Shown here piece by piece: positions 8,556 to 17,146 of a stretch of 64,000 nucleotides of DNA (position 1 is its first letter; each line of letters opens with the position of its first letter). The DNA is from Arthrobacter sp. B3I4 (GTDB taxonomy: Bacteria > Actinomycetota > Actinomycetes > Actinomycetales > Micrococcaceae), in contig NZ_JAUSYK010000001.1 in the NCBI RefSeq assembly GCF_030816855.1, positions 2,232,001 through 2,296,000 of the forward strand, in the 5' to 3' direction. Both the position numbers and the translations under genes were made by a program. Under the pieces are notes generated by a model. It made no database searches and was not told the DNA's origin. It was given only the letters and a program-made list of their open reading frames with translations.

Positions 8556-9225
8556 GCTTGCGCAACGCTTCCTTGCGCGACAACGGACTCAGCTTCGGGT
8601 GCTGCTGCACGAAGCTGCGCACCCAGTCCGGATCCGTGGCCGAGAAGTCGCGCAGCGCCCAGCCGATCGCCTTGCGGATGAAGAACTCGGATTCGGCCAG
8701 ATTGGCCTCGATGACGTCGCCGAGCAGGTCCCGGTCGGTGGCGTTCTTCGCCCCGAGCTGCGCGGTAATGGAGGCCCGCCGGATCCAGAAATCCCGGTCG
8801 GTGCTCCAGCGACGCAGTACCGCGGCCATCTCCGTCGGATGCGCCCGAAGCAGTTGCCGGAGGCGGTGCGCGACGCCGTCGACCAGATCCCACCAGGCAC
8901 CGCTGCGGATGATTTCCTCGTAGACCGGAAGCATCGCAAGCTCACCGGCCGCCGGACGCCAACCCGTGAGGTCGATTGCGGCGTAGCGTTCCTCCCGCCA
9001 CCGAGCCTCCCGCCACAGGGCAAGGACAACCGCCTTGAGCTCTTCCAGCGCAGCCGGCGGGGACGCTGCAACCGCGTCGCGAACGATCCTGCGGACCTCG
9101 GGCGCGCGCACGCCAAGCATCGGCATGTCCGACTTCAGATACCTTTGCGCCGCTGCCGCCCGCGCCGGATCGGCAGCGGCCGACAGCGAGGAACGGATCA
9201 GTGAGACCAGGTCGGGCCCAGACAT
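8548..9225 (-). CDS. DNA alkylation repair protein (AlkD-like HEAT repeat glycosylase)
   Basis: This 225-residue helical-repeat protein matches AlkC/AlkD-type enzymes that excise bulky or positively charged alkylated bases. It shows ALWREARWREERYAAIDL, WWDLVDGVAHRL with the conserved WDLVD aspartate that is catalytic in AlkD, and DRDFWIRRASITAQL. It ends convergently, overlapping the MptB-like gene by 8 bp. ATG 9225 fits family length. Whether it excises 7-methylguanine-type or other lesions cannot be told from sequence. Confidence 0.88.
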   Translation of the reverse strand: MSGPDLVSLIRSSLSAAADPARAAAAQRYLKSDMPMLGVRAPEVRRIVRDAVAASPPAALEELKAVVLALWREARWREERYAAIDLTGWRPAAGELAMLPVYEEIIRSGAWWDLVDGVAHRLRQLLRAHPTEMAAVLRRWSTDRDFWIRRASITAQLGAKNATDRDLLGDVIEANLAESEFFIRKAIGWALRDFSATDPDWVRSFVQQHPKLSPLSRKEALRKLR

Positions 9226-9241
9226 GGAATCACTCTAGAGG

Positions 9242-9399
9242 AACGACGCCGGGCCGCCAGCGGCGGCCGCATGGGCCGGGCGCGCGGTCCAACGACGCCG
9301 GGCCGCCCGCAGTGGCCACCTATTGCGGGCGGCGCGCGGCCCAACCACACCGGGCCGCCCGCAGCGGCCGCGCGTTGGCGGTTGTTGCGGACGGCCCGG
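9242..9399. repeat. Three imperfect tandem GC-rich repeats
   Basis: Three units of about 49, 52 and 57 bp start with AACGACGCCGGGCCGCC or AACCACACCGGGCCGCC, at 9242, 9291 and 9343. Each contains an internal self-complementary part (GGGCCGCCCGC... GCGGGCGGCGCGC in unit 2), so each could fold. They lie between the 5' end of the AlkD-like gene and the 3' end of the LapA-domain gene. No reading frame with good coding character runs through them. Confidence 0.65.
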
Positions 9400-9448
9400 T
9401 TATCTCAACGGTGCTGTCGCTGCTGGGTCGGAGCTAGCTCCGAGCGGT

Positions 9449-9952
9449 TCAGCGCGTCCGCGCGCTCTGGCCGACGCGCTGGCGGTGCGCTGCACGACGC
9501 AACTGGATGATGCGCGCAGCGCCCGCGATCGCCACCAGGATCCCGCCGCCGACCGCGGCGATGAAGAGGGCAATGCCGAGGGGGACGGATCCCTGAAGAC
9601 CAAAGAACGCCACCTGAACATAGACCTGGTTTTGCAGGATGAAGACGATCAGCAGGACCAGGACCACGAGCGCGCTGGCAACCGCGACCCAGACCATGCC
9701 GGCGCGGGTGACCTTGTGATGCTCAGCGGCTGGCGCGCGCGTGCCGGCAGTCGCGGTGCGGGGAGCCTCCGCGGGCGAAGTCGCCACGGCGTCGGACCGG
9801 GCACCTGTTACCCCGCTGGTCCCGGCCGCCGGGCCGCCGGCTGGGTAGCCGGTGTCGGGGGTTTCGGCCGAAGCGTTTCCGGTAGTCGGGTATCGCGTGT
9901 TCGAGCCTTCGACAGGCTCCTGGGGATCGAATCCACGGGGTGTTTGGGTCAT
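9449..9952 (-). CDS. LapA/DUF1049-domain small membrane protein
   Basis: This 167-residue protein has a disordered Pro/Thr/Ala/Gly-rich N-terminal region (about residues 1-80) followed by two hydrophobic helices (WVAVASALVVLVLLIVFI and GIALFIAAVGGGILVAIAGA). Between them is the hallmark QNQVYVQVAFFGLQGSVPLG of the LapA (DUF1049) domain, then a basic C-terminus (QLRRAAHRQR). ATG 9952 is chosen because an AAAGG lies 10 nt upstream; ATG 9961 lacks spacing. In E. coli LapA works with LapB in LPS assembly, but actinobacterial copies have no known role, and the disordered leader is an actinobacterial trait. Confidence 0.8.
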   Translation of the reverse strand: MTQTPRGFDPQEPVEGSNTRYPTTGNASAETPDTGYPAGGPAAGTSGVTGARSDAVATSPAEAPRTATAGTRAPAAEHHKVTRAGMVWVAVASALVVLVLLIVFILQNQVYVQVAFFGLQGSVPLGIALFIAAVGGGILVAIAGAARIIQLRRAAHRQRVGQSARTR

Positions 9953-10113
9953 GGCGGCCATACCTTTCGGTTGCTCGCGGGACGGGCAGGCTTTCAAGTG
10001 CCCCGCTTGTTACTCCAATCCTAAGGGTACTTACGACTTTGAGCGTGGAGGGGGATCAGGTTCTTCGTTGTTTGCGGCCCTGGCCCGGCCGCGACGGAGC
10101 CGGCAACAAGAAA

Positions 10114-10151
10114 GCGGCCCTGGCCGGCGGATAGTCCGCGACCAGAGCCGC
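10114..10151 (-). terminator. Terminator of tRNA-Arg
   Basis: The arms GCGGCCCTGG and CCAGAGCCGC, with an inner GCGGA/TCCGC pairing, form a hairpin just downstream of tRNA-Arg on the reverse strand, followed by TTTCTTG. Confidence 0.65.
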
Positions 10152-10157
10152 ACAATG

Positions 10158-10230
10158 TGCCCCAGGAGGGAATCGAACCCCCGACCGGCGGATTAGAAGG
10201 CCGCTGCTCTATCCCCTGAGCTACTGGGGC
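10158..10230 (-). tRNA. tRNA-Arg (TCT)
   Basis: The acceptor stem GCCCCAG/CTGGGGC, D-arm, anticodon loop CTTCTAA (anticodon TCT) and T-arm GGGGGTTCGATTCCC are all visible on the reverse strand. The last anticodon-stem pair (31-39) is a C-T mismatch. The discriminator is A and CCA is not encoded. Confidence 0.92.
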
Positions 10231-10445
10231 ATGGCGCCAGCCTGGTTGCTGCCGGGCGATGCCTCAAGAAGTTTACCGTGCCCGGCACGCGCAGCACGTC
10301 AGGGACGCCCGGTGTTCACGACCCGGGGTCCGGGCAATGGACCGGTCCGGGTTTTCCACATAGCCCAGTTGCCCACTGCCTCGCGTCCGGCCCCGGCAGG
10401 AGGCTGGGAGAGCCAGGAAATAACCCATCGAGACAGGACAGACCA

Positions 10446-10988
10446 ATGAATGACAGCATTACGGTCCGCGGCTTTGTTGCCACCGACATTAAGAGTTCGA
10501 CGACGCCGGGCGGTGTTGCAACCGCCTCCTTCCGGCTGGGTTCAACCGGGCGCCGCTTTGACCGCGCCACCAACACCTGGGTGGACCTGAATACCAACTG
10601 GTTCACGGTGCAGGGATACCGGCAGCTCGCAGGAAACATGGGTTGCAGCATCAAGAAGGGCCAGGCTGTCATAGTCGTCGGTCGGCTCAAGGTCCGCAGC
10701 TGGGAATCCGACGGCCGGGTCCACCACGCCGTTGATATTGACGCCGATTCCGTGGGCCACGACCTCATGTGGGGCTCCGCCAATTTCACCCGGAACGCCG
10801 GCCACAACCCGGCGAACGCCCGGGATGCAGCCTTCCCGGGGCGGATCGAGGGCGGGCCCGGCCTGGACGACCCGTTCCGCCACCTTTCAGCCGTCGGGGA
10901 GGGCGGGGACGTTGAGGGTGAGGCTGATGCCGACGACGAGCTGGAATTTGACGAGGAAACCGGCGAACTGAAGGAGCCTGCAGCCTGA
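10446..10988 (+). CDS. ssb: Single-stranded DNA-binding protein
   Basis: This 180-residue protein has an N-terminal OB fold: MNDSITVRGFVATDIK, then VATASFRLGSTGRRFDR, NTNWFTVQGYRQLAGN and KKGQAVIVVGRLKVRSWE (about residues 1-110). It ends in an acidic tail (about 140-180), which is where SSBs recruit partners. The acidic tail does not end in the classical DDDIPF. It is monocistronic and not next to rpsF/rpsR/rplI, so it is probably the second SSB copy that actinobacteria often carry rather than the essential replication copy. An AGGA motif precedes ATG 10446. Confidence 0.9.
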   Translation: MNDSITVRGFVATDIKSSTTPGGVATASFRLGSTGRRFDRATNTWVDLNTNWFTVQGYRQLAGNMGCSIKKGQAVIVVGRLKVRSWESDGRVHHAVDIDADSVGHDLMWGSANFTRNAGHNPANARDAAFPGRIEGGPGLDDPFRHLSAVGEGGDVEGEADADDELEFDEETGELKEPAA

Positions 10989-11170
10989 GAGGACAAGCAG
11001 CCGCGCCGGTTGCGGAACGGCGCCGTGGCGGTGACGGACCTGCTGTGCCGGCAGAAGTTCATTGCCGGGCGGGTTCGCCAACGTCACCGTCGGGGTGAGC
11101 CCGCGGCCCGGACTCCGGTGCCAGGCGCGCAAATGTGAGATATCGGCTTCAAGCCACTAGATTTGTAGGC

Positions 11171-12854
11171 ATGGCGGAATTTATCTACACAATGAGCAAG
11201 GCCCGTAAGGCCGTTGGCGAAAAACTCATCCTCGACGATGTGAGCATGTCCTTTTTCCCCGGCGCCAAGATTGGTGTCGTTGGCCCTAACGGAGCCGGTA
11301 AGTCCACCATCCTCAAGATCATGGCCGGGCTGGACACCCCCTCCAACGGTGAGGCGCGGCTGAGCCCCGGCTACACCGTCGGTATCCTGCTGCAGGAGCC
11401 GCCGCTGAACGAGGAGAAGACCGTCCTGGGCAACGTCCAGGAAGGCGTTGGCGAGATCTACGGCAAGATCCAGCGCTTCAACGAGATCTCCGAGGAAATG
11501 GCCAGCCCGGACGCTGACTATGACGTCCTCCTCGAGGAGATGGGCCAGCTGCAGGAGGCCATCGACGCCGCCGACGCCTGGGACCTCGACTCCCAGCTGG
11601 AGCAGGCCATGGACGCTTTGCGCTGCCCGCCGGCCGACGCGGACGTTACGCTGCTCTCCGGTGGTGAGCGCCGCCGGGTCGCCCTCTGCAAGCTGCTGCT
11701 GCAGAAGCCCGATCTTTTGCTGCTGGACGAGCCCACCAACCACCTTGACGCCGAAAGCGTGCTGTGGCTCGAGCAGCACCTTTCCAGCTACCCCGGGGCT
11801 GTCCTCGCCGTCACCCACGACCGTTACTTCCTCGACCACGTCGCCGAATGGATCGCGGAAGTGGACCGCGGGCACCTCTACCCGTACGAGGGAAACTACT
11901 CGACTTACCTCGAGAAGAAGCGCGCCCGACTCGAAGTCCAGGGCAAGAAGGACGCCAAGCAGGCCAAGCGGCTTACCGAGGAACTGGAGTGGGTCCCGCT
12001 CCAACGCCAAGGGTCGGCAGACCAAGTCCAAGGCCCGTCTGGCCCGCTACGAGGAAATGGCCGCCGAGGCGGACCGCACCCGCAAGCTCGACTTCGAAGA
12101 GATCCAGATCCCGCCGGGACCGCGGCTGGGCGGCCTGGTCCTGGAAGCCAAGAACCTGCAAAAGGGCTTCGAAGACCGCACCCTGATCGACGGACTGTCC
12201 TTCACGCTGCCACGCAACGGCATCGTCGGCGTGATCGGCCCCAACGGCGTCGGCAAGACCACGCTGTTCAAGACTATCGTCGGTCTGGAACCCCTCGACG
12301 GCGGCGACCTGAAGATCGGTGATTCCGTCAAGATCTCCTACGCTGACCAGAGCCGCGGCGGCATCGACCCGAACAAGACCCTGTGGGAAGTCGTTTCCGA
12401 CGGGCTCGACTTCATCCAGGTCGGCCAGGTCGAGATGCCGTCCCGTGCCTATGTCGCCGCCTTCGGCTTCAAAGGACCGGACCAGCAGAAGAAGGCCGGG
12501 GTGCTTTCCGGCGGTGAGCGAAACCGCCTGAACCTGGCCCTGACCCTCAAGCAGGGCGGAAACCTGCTGCTCCTCGACGAACCCACCAACGACCTGGACG
12601 TTGAGACGCTCAGCAGCCTCGAAAACGCCCTGCTCGAATTCCCGGGCTGCGCCGTCGTGGTCTCGCACGACCGCTGGTTCCTGGACCGGGTGGCCACCCA
12701 CATCCTCGCCTACGAAGGCGACGAGGAGAACCCCTCCAAGTGGTACTGGTTCGAGGGCAACTTCGAATCCTACGAGGAGAACAAGGTCGAGCGCCTCGGC
12801 CCGGACGCGGCCAAGCCGCACCGGGTGACGCACCGCCGCCTTACCCGGGACTAG
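11171..12854 (+). pseudogene. ettA: ABC-F translation factor EttA with a single-base frameshift
   Basis: EttA is a ribosome-associated ABC-F ATPase that gates entry into the elongation cycle according to energy state. The first ABC domain is intact (GPNGAGKST Walker A, LSGGERRRVALC signature, LLLLDEPTNHLD). A CCC tract at 11995-11997 (residue about 275) carries one base too many. Removing one C restores the linker EWVRSNAKGRQTKSKARLAR and the second ABC domain (GPNGVGKTT, LSGGERNRLNLA, LLLLDEPTNDLD, SHDRWFLDR). The repaired length is 560 residues, the normal EttA size. As written, translation runs out of frame and ends at 12322. Because EttA is so widely conserved, a sequence error is a strong alternative. 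Confidence 0.92.
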
Positions 12855-12893
12855 GTCCGGAAAGAAGCCCGGCGGAATAGTTCCGCAGACCCA

Positions 12894-12932
12894 ACACAAA
12901 AGGCAGGCTCCTAAGGAGCCTGCCTTTTGTGT
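12894..12932. terminator. Bidirectional terminator between ettA and tesB
   Basis: Two 18-bp arms, ACACAAAAGGCAGGCTCC and GGAGCCTGCCTTTTGTGT, are separated by TAA. Both ends carry a T-run in their own direction, so the hairpin can serve the convergent ettA and tesB genes. Confidence 0.88.
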
Positions 12933-12951
12933 GTCCGCGTACGGGTCTAGG

Positions 12952-13932
12952 TCAGCCCCGGTCGGCCTTGCGCATCTGGTGCTCCAGCACCTTCGTCTGG
13001 ACGGCGCCCTTGACCTTGTTCTTGAAGTCGGTCGGCACCCGGATCATGCCCTCCTGGGCCACGGTCGCCACGTGCCGGCCGTCGCGGCTGAAGATCTTCC
13101 CGGTGGCCAGGCCGCGTGCCCCCTGGGCGCTGGGGGACTCCTGCACGTAGAGCAGCCATTCGTCCACGCGGACCGGGCGGTGCCACCACATCGCGTGGTC
13201 GAGGCTCGCCACGGACATCCCGGGCGTAATCCAGCTCATGCCGTGTTTGCGCAGGATCGACTCGAGCAGCGTGTAGTCGCTCGCATATGCCAGTGCCGCC
13301 CGGTGCAGCTCCGGATCATCCGGCATGCGTCCGAAGGTCCGCATCCAGACCGCGTTGCGGGCCTCTTTGGGGCCCTTCGCGGACACGTACAGGGCCGGGT
13401 CAACGTGGCGGATGTCGAAGGGGCGTTCGTAGGCCCAGTGCCGGGCCACCGGGTGGTCGTACTTGCCCAGCAGGTCCGCGGTGCTCGGTAGCGACTCCGG
13501 GTCGGGGACGCCGGCCGGCATCTCGGTCTGGTGTTCAATTCCCTCGTCCTCGTCCTGGAAGGACGCGATCATCGACAGGATGGGCGTGCCCTCCTGGTAC
13601 GCGTGGACCCGGCGGGCTGAGAAGGAGCGGCCGTCGCGCAGCCGCTGGACGCCGAAGGTGATCGGCTTGTTGGCGTCGCCGGGACGGAGGAAATAGCCGT
13701 GCATGGAGTGCACGCCGCGCCCTTCCGGTACGGTGCGGCTGCCGGCCACGAGGGACTGTGCCAGTACCTGACCGCCGAAGACGCGCTGCCTCGGTTGCTT
13801 CTGGGACGGGCCGATGAAAATGTCCTCGTCCGTGCGTGCGCCCTCCAGCTCACCGAGGTTCAGCAGTTCGATGAGCGAGGTGGTGGGGTCCTCAAGGGAC
13901 AACCCCGGCATTCCTGCTTCGGCTTCAGTCAT
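12952..13932 (-). CDS. tesB: Acyl-CoA thioesterase II
   Basis: TesB hydrolyses acyl-CoA to free fatty acid and CoA. This 326-residue protein has the tandem double-hotdog build: RVFGGQVLAQSLVAGSRTV and HSMHGYFLRPGD in the first half, then ASDYTLLES and SVASLDHAMWWHRP in the second. The conserved Asp (in SLDHAMWWH) and Gln (in VAQEGMIR) of the TesB catalytic network are present. The start at ATG 13932 has almost no ribosome-binding site and may be near leaderless. It converges on ettA across a shared terminator. Confidence 0.92.
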   Translation of the reverse strand: MTEAEAGMPGLSLEDPTTSLIELLNLGELEGARTDEDIFIGPSQKQPRQRVFGGQVLAQSLVAGSRTVPEGRGVHSMHGYFLRPGDANKPITFGVQRLRDGRSFSARRVHAYQEGTPILSMIASFQDEDEGIEHQTEMPAGVPDPESLPSTADLLGKYDHPVARHWAYERPFDIRHVDPALYVSAKGPKEARNAVWMRTFGRMPDDPELHRAALAYASDYTLLESILRKHGMSWITPGMSVASLDHAMWWHRPVRVDEWLLYVQESPSAQGARGLATGKIFSRDGRHVATVAQEGMIRVPTDFKNKVKGAVQTKVLEHQMRKADRG

Positions 13933-13995
13933 GGTTTGACTCTAGACGGCACCCCGGCGCGGCTCAAAAGAGGCACAGCCGGTAGAGTCGGGATT

Positions 13996-14655
13996 GTGTC
14001 TGACGTCCTAACCCAGCCCCTGCAGTTCACCGACCACCGGGACCTTGATGACCTGCGCACGTTTGCCACCCGGGCCAGGGCCGTTGACGACGGCGCCATC
14101 CGGCTGAGCGCGGCCGGACCGGTCCTGGCCGCCTATGTGTGCGTTCTGCGGCCGCGTTTGCTGGGTGAGGCGACGCCGACCATCCTCGGGCTGCGGACCG
14201 TGGGGCTCGCAGAGCCGGCCGAGCTCGATGTGACGGTCCCGCTGTCCGCCGTCCTGGACCGGCTGGCGCGTGCGGGCGCGGACGACGTCGAACTCCCGGT
14301 GCCGCCGATGACCGTCACCGAGTCCTGGGCCGGCGTAGGGGCGCCCCGCAGCGGCTGGGTGCAGCGTGGGACGCTTTCCGACCTGGCGCTGCGGCAGGCC
14401 GCGGAAGCAGGCATCACCGAGATCGCCGGCATCATCCCGGACAAACCCGGCGCGCTGATAGTTAACAACGCTAGGGCCACCGTCTGGGGGCGGGCGCTGG
14501 CCGACGCCGGCGGGCTGCCTGCCGGGGCAGCGTTTGCGGCACTGACCCTGGGCTTCCTCGGCGACGGCGAGCAGGCCCTCTTCCAGGCGGGCCGCTGGTT
14601 CCGGCTCAGCAGCGGCCGGGGCCATGTCCTCGTCCGGACGGGTTCGGGTCTTTAG
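13996..14655 (+). CDS. Actinobacterial hypothetical protein
   Basis: This 219-residue soluble protein starts at GTG 13996 (VSDVLTQPLQFTDH). It contains repeated alpha/beta-like hydrophobic strands (VLAAYVCVLRPR, TILGLRTVGL, AALTLGFLGDGEQALFQAGRWFRLSS) but no catalytic motif I recognise. It diverges from tesB and overlaps the last 4 bp of the maltokinase-cap gene, tail to tail. Codon use is typical of the genome. Function is unknown. Confidence 0.7.
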   Translation: MSDVLTQPLQFTDHRDLDDLRTFATRARAVDDGAIRLSAAGPVLAAYVCVLRPRLLGEATPTILGLRTVGLAEPAELDVTVPLSAVLDRLARAGADDVELPVPPMTVTESWAGVGAPRSGWVQRGTLSDLALRQAAEAGITEIAGIIPDKPGALIVNNARATVWGRALADAGGLPAGAAFAALTLGFLGDGEQALFQAGRWFRLSSGRGHVLVRTGSGL

Positions 14656-15284
14656 GCCCCGCCCGCAGCGACAGCCAAAATCACCGGACCGCTTTGGCCC
14701 TCCCAGGTTCCGGTCATGGACCGGGCCGGGGCGGGCTGCGCCGGAATGTCGAGCCTGCGTTTGACCAGCACTTCCAAATCCCCAGCCCGGACCACCGTCC
14801 CCGTGGCAGTGTCACGTGCCGTGATCTGCCTGACTGCGGGCCGTTCGGCCAGGAACGGCCCGGTGCTGCCCACCACGACGGACTCCGGCATCACCTCGAG
14901 CCTCCCGTCCACGTCCAGGTAGTGATTTGCCTGGGGCTGGCCGGTGAGGACTGTTGCGGCGAGAACTTCGGCGTAGCACGGGTCTGCACAGGCGTCATAA
15001 ACCCAGCGCTTTCCGAGGACGGAATGCTCCATCGTCCCGACGAGAAACGCCTCTGCGCCAGCCAGGGGAGAAGCACGGTAGCTCAGAGGCACCTGGTACA
15101 CGTCCTCGTCTGCGGCGACAAGAATGGTTTCGAGGCCGACCTCACCTGCCGGGTCGTCGAAGCGGAAGGCTCCCACCTTGCTGACGCCGGACCCCTTAGC
15201 CGTGAACCAGGGCCGACCAGGCAGCCAGCCCTCAAGGAGTTCCAATTTGGTCGGTTGCAGTTGCGCTTGATGAATGATCGCCAT
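14652..15284 (-). CDS. Stand-alone maltokinase N-terminal cap-like domain protein
   Basis: This 210-residue protein resembles the N-terminal cap of maltokinase (Mak_N_cap). It has LELLEGWLPGRPWFTAKG near the start, the VYQVPLSYRASPL strand pair, FLVGTMEHSVLGKRWVYDAC and the C-terminal VLVKRRLDI and GTWEGQSGPVILAVA. The aminoglycoside-kinase-like catalytic half of maltokinase is absent, and the length matches the isolated actinobacterial cap-domain proteins. In full Mak enzymes the cap helps bind the sugar substrate in the trehalose-maltose-glucan pathway. What an isolated cap does is unknown. No treS or glgE gene is in the window. Confidence 0.65.
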   Translation of the reverse strand: MAIIHQAQLQPTKLELLEGWLPGRPWFTAKGSGVSKVGAFRFDDPAGEVGLETILVAADEDVYQVPLSYRASPLAGAEAFLVGTMEHSVLGKRWVYDACADPCYAEVLAATVLTGQPQANHYLDVDGRLEVMPESVVVGSTGPFLAERPAVRQITARDTATGTVVRAGDLEVLVKRRLDIPAQPAPARSMTGTWEGQSGPVILAVAAGGA

Positions 15285-15326
15285 GCCGGTCAGCCTAGCC
15301 GCATCGGGCAGACCACAAAGTGAAGC

Positions 15327-15784
15327 TCACAAGGTGAGAACGTTTAACGCTTCCGCCGGCTGGAAACCGAGACGGGCGTAGAAGGTCCGCGAAGCGGGCG
15401 ACGGCGAAAGCAGGATACGCACGGCCTTGATGTCCCGGGAGAAATCAATCGCCGCTTCGACCAGCCGGGCCCCGACGCCGGCGTTCCGGAAAGCGGGACG
15501 CACGTAAACGTTGCCCAGGTAGACCCAGCGCGAGGGTACCGTGCCGGGTTTGGGCATCCGCTCGAAAACCATCAGGTTCAGCATCCCGACGGCGTGGCCG
15601 TTTTCCTCGGCCAGGAAGAACTTGCGCGGGTTGGCGTCGAGCCACTCGCTGAAGGTCGCGTCGAAGTCCTCCTGCTCCAGCGACGTGGCGCTATGCGGGG
15701 TCAAGTCCTGCTCCGCGGTCCAGGACGCCCGGAGCGCCGCTAGCGCGGGCCGGTCCCCAGCTAATCCTCGCGGATAGTGATCAT
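15327..15784 (-). pseudogene. GNAT acetyltransferase with an N-terminal frameshift
   Basis: The C-terminal 125 residues are a clear GNAT fold: FFLAEENGHAVGMLNLMVF, WVYLGNVYVRPAFRNAGVGA (the acetyl-CoA loop) and ILLSPSPASRTFYARLGFQP. A natural start, ATG 15784 (MITIRED), lies upstream in another frame and hits TAG after seven codons. One extra T near 15765 would join it to LAGDRPALAALRASWTAEQD and give a normal 152-residue GNAT. A TTG at 15704 could start a shortened protein but would lack the first helix. I treat it as frameshifted by a 1-bp deletion or a sequencing error. The substrate is unknown. Confidence 0.7.
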
Positions 15785-15848
15785 TGCCTCAGCCTACGGG
15801 GTCCACAGCACTTGCTGCTCCATACCCCAGCGGGTATTATTTAGGCAG

Positions 15849-15888
15849 AAAGACCCGGATGCATTCCCCCAAGTGCCTCCGGGTCTTT
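15849..15888. terminator. Orphan intrinsic-terminator-like hairpin in a divergent intergenic region
   Basis: The arms AAAGACCCGGA and TCCGGGTCTTT are separated by 18 nt. Each strand shows a TCTTT end. The hairpin lies between the 5' ends of the GNAT gene (reverse) and the Pr6Pr gene (forward), so it has no obvious gene to terminate. It may end a small RNA or attenuate one leader. Confidence 0.55.
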
Positions 15889-15972
15889 CCATCTGTCAGG
15901 GCCACGTTGCGGCGGAGGTGGCCAGCGTTTGAGGGACCCGGCCGGTCTTGACCCGCCTGCCATACTGGGCAA

Positions 15973-16680
15973 ATGAGCGGCATGTCGGTGCTGGATCCAC
16001 CGGTCGGACGGCACCCTGAATTCAACCGGGTAATGCACCCGGACCAGAACTGGATCCGGGTCCTGCGTTTCGTGGTCGGCGTCCTCGTGCTCGCCGCCCT
16101 GGTCCAGAAAACGTACGATGCGACGCTCCCCGGCAACGACGTCGACATCGCCCAGCTCTACTCCGAATTCACGGTGCAATCGAACCTTGCCCTCGGACTG
16201 GTGCTCGTGGTCTCGGCCGCCCGGCCGCGGGCCAGGCTGCCGTGGTGGTGGGACCGGCTGTTCGGTGCCCTGGCTCTGTATCTGGTGATGACGGGCATCA
16301 TCTACGTGGTCCTCGTGGCGCCGCCCGGTGAGCCGTGGTGGAGCGTCGACTTGTACTGGCCCCAACTTGTGCACCACCGCCTGGCGCCGCTGTTCGCCGC
16401 CTTGGACTGGTTGCTGGTGACCCGGACGGTACGCGGCAGGTGGTGGCGTCCGCTGGCGTGGCTCGGCTATCCGGCCGCTTTCCTGATCTTCTCGTGGGTC
16501 CGCGGAGGCATCGACGGCTGGTACGTCTACGACTTCCTCGATCCAACGCTCGACGGCGGCTGGGGCGCTGCGCTCACGACGACGGCGCAGGTGCTCGCCG
16601 CGTTCCTCGTCGTCGCGGTTCTCCTGCATGTTGCGGGAAACGTCCGGGCGTCCCTTGCATCCCCGCCGGAACGGCGCTGA
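15973..16680 (+). CDS. Pr6Pr-type integral membrane protein
   Basis: This 235-residue protein has about six membrane segments. It shows the pattern of the Pr6Pr/FAR-17a-like family: YSEFTVQSNLALGLVLVVSA after the first helix, LVHHRLAPLFAALDWLLVTR in the middle, and GYPAAFLIFSWVRGGIDGWY with YDFLDPTLDGGWG near the end. Bacterial members are uncharacterised. The protein ends 6 bp before the glbO stop codon, tail to tail. No transport or enzymatic motif is evident. Confidence 0.75.
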   Translation: MSGMSVLDPPVGRHPEFNRVMHPDQNWIRVLRFVVGVLVLAALVQKTYDATLPGNDVDIAQLYSEFTVQSNLALGLVLVVSAARPRARLPWWWDRLFGALALYLVMTGIIYVVLVAPPGEPWWSVDLYWPQLVHHRLAPLFAALDWLLVTRTVRGRWWRPLAWLGYPAAFLIFSWVRGGIDGWYVYDFLDPTLDGGWGAALTTTAQVLAAFLVVAVLLHVAGNVRASLASPPERR

Positions 16681-16686
16681 CAGTTT

Positions 16687-17145
16687 TCAGGCTCCGGAGG
16701 GGCTGTTCACCATCGAAAGGGCCGCGCGTTCCATGTAGTCCCAGAGCGTTCCTTCATACAGCGGGGGCAGCTCGAGGGCATCAACGGCGGTGCGCATGTG
16801 GTGCAGCCAGGCGTCCTTGGCCTCGGGTGTGACGCGGAACGGCTGGTGGCGCATCCGGAGCCGCGGGTGGCCGCGTTCCTCCCCGTACGTGGTGGGCCCG
16901 CCCCAGTACTGTTCCAGGAACATCAGGAAGCGCCGCTTGGCGTGCGCCAGGTCCTCTTCCGGGTACATCGGGCGAAGCAGCGGGTCCGTGGCGACGCCGT
17001 CGTAGAACACGTCGATCAGCTTCACGAAAGTCTCGTGGCCGCCGACGGCGTCGTAGAAGTTGTCCGTGTAGCCGGGCCGGCTGAACGGATCGTTCTGCAT
17101 CAGCTGTTTCGGCTGGCGGGGTTCACCGGCAATGGGGATGGTCAT
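16687..17145 (-). CDS. glbO: Group II truncated haemoglobin
   Basis: This 152-residue 2/2 globin (TrHbO type) binds haem and oxygen. In actinobacteria such proteins have been linked to oxygen handling and peroxidase-like protection. It shows FYDAVGGHETFVKLIDVFY (A/B helices with aromatic B10/CD1 residues), YWGGPTTYGEERGHPRLRMRH with proximal His100, and Trp113 at the G8 position that marks group II. GGAG lies 6 nt upstream of ATG 17145, inside the end of mscS, whose stop is 1 bp away. The two are therefore translationally coupled. Confidence 0.93.
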   Translation of the reverse strand: MTIPIAGEPRQPKQLMQNDPFSRPGYTDNFYDAVGGHETFVKLIDVFYDGVATDPLLRPMYPEEDLAHAKRRFLMFLEQYWGGPTTYGEERGHPRLRMRHQPFRVTPEAKDAWLHHMRTAVDALELPPLYEGTLWDYMERAALSMVNSPSGA

Positions 17146-17146
17146 T

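Noticed and set aside
12894..12932. Interpretation of the ettA/tesB palindrome as a mobile repeat
   Set aside because: Size, central TAA loop and T-runs on both sides are fully explained by a bidirectional terminator.
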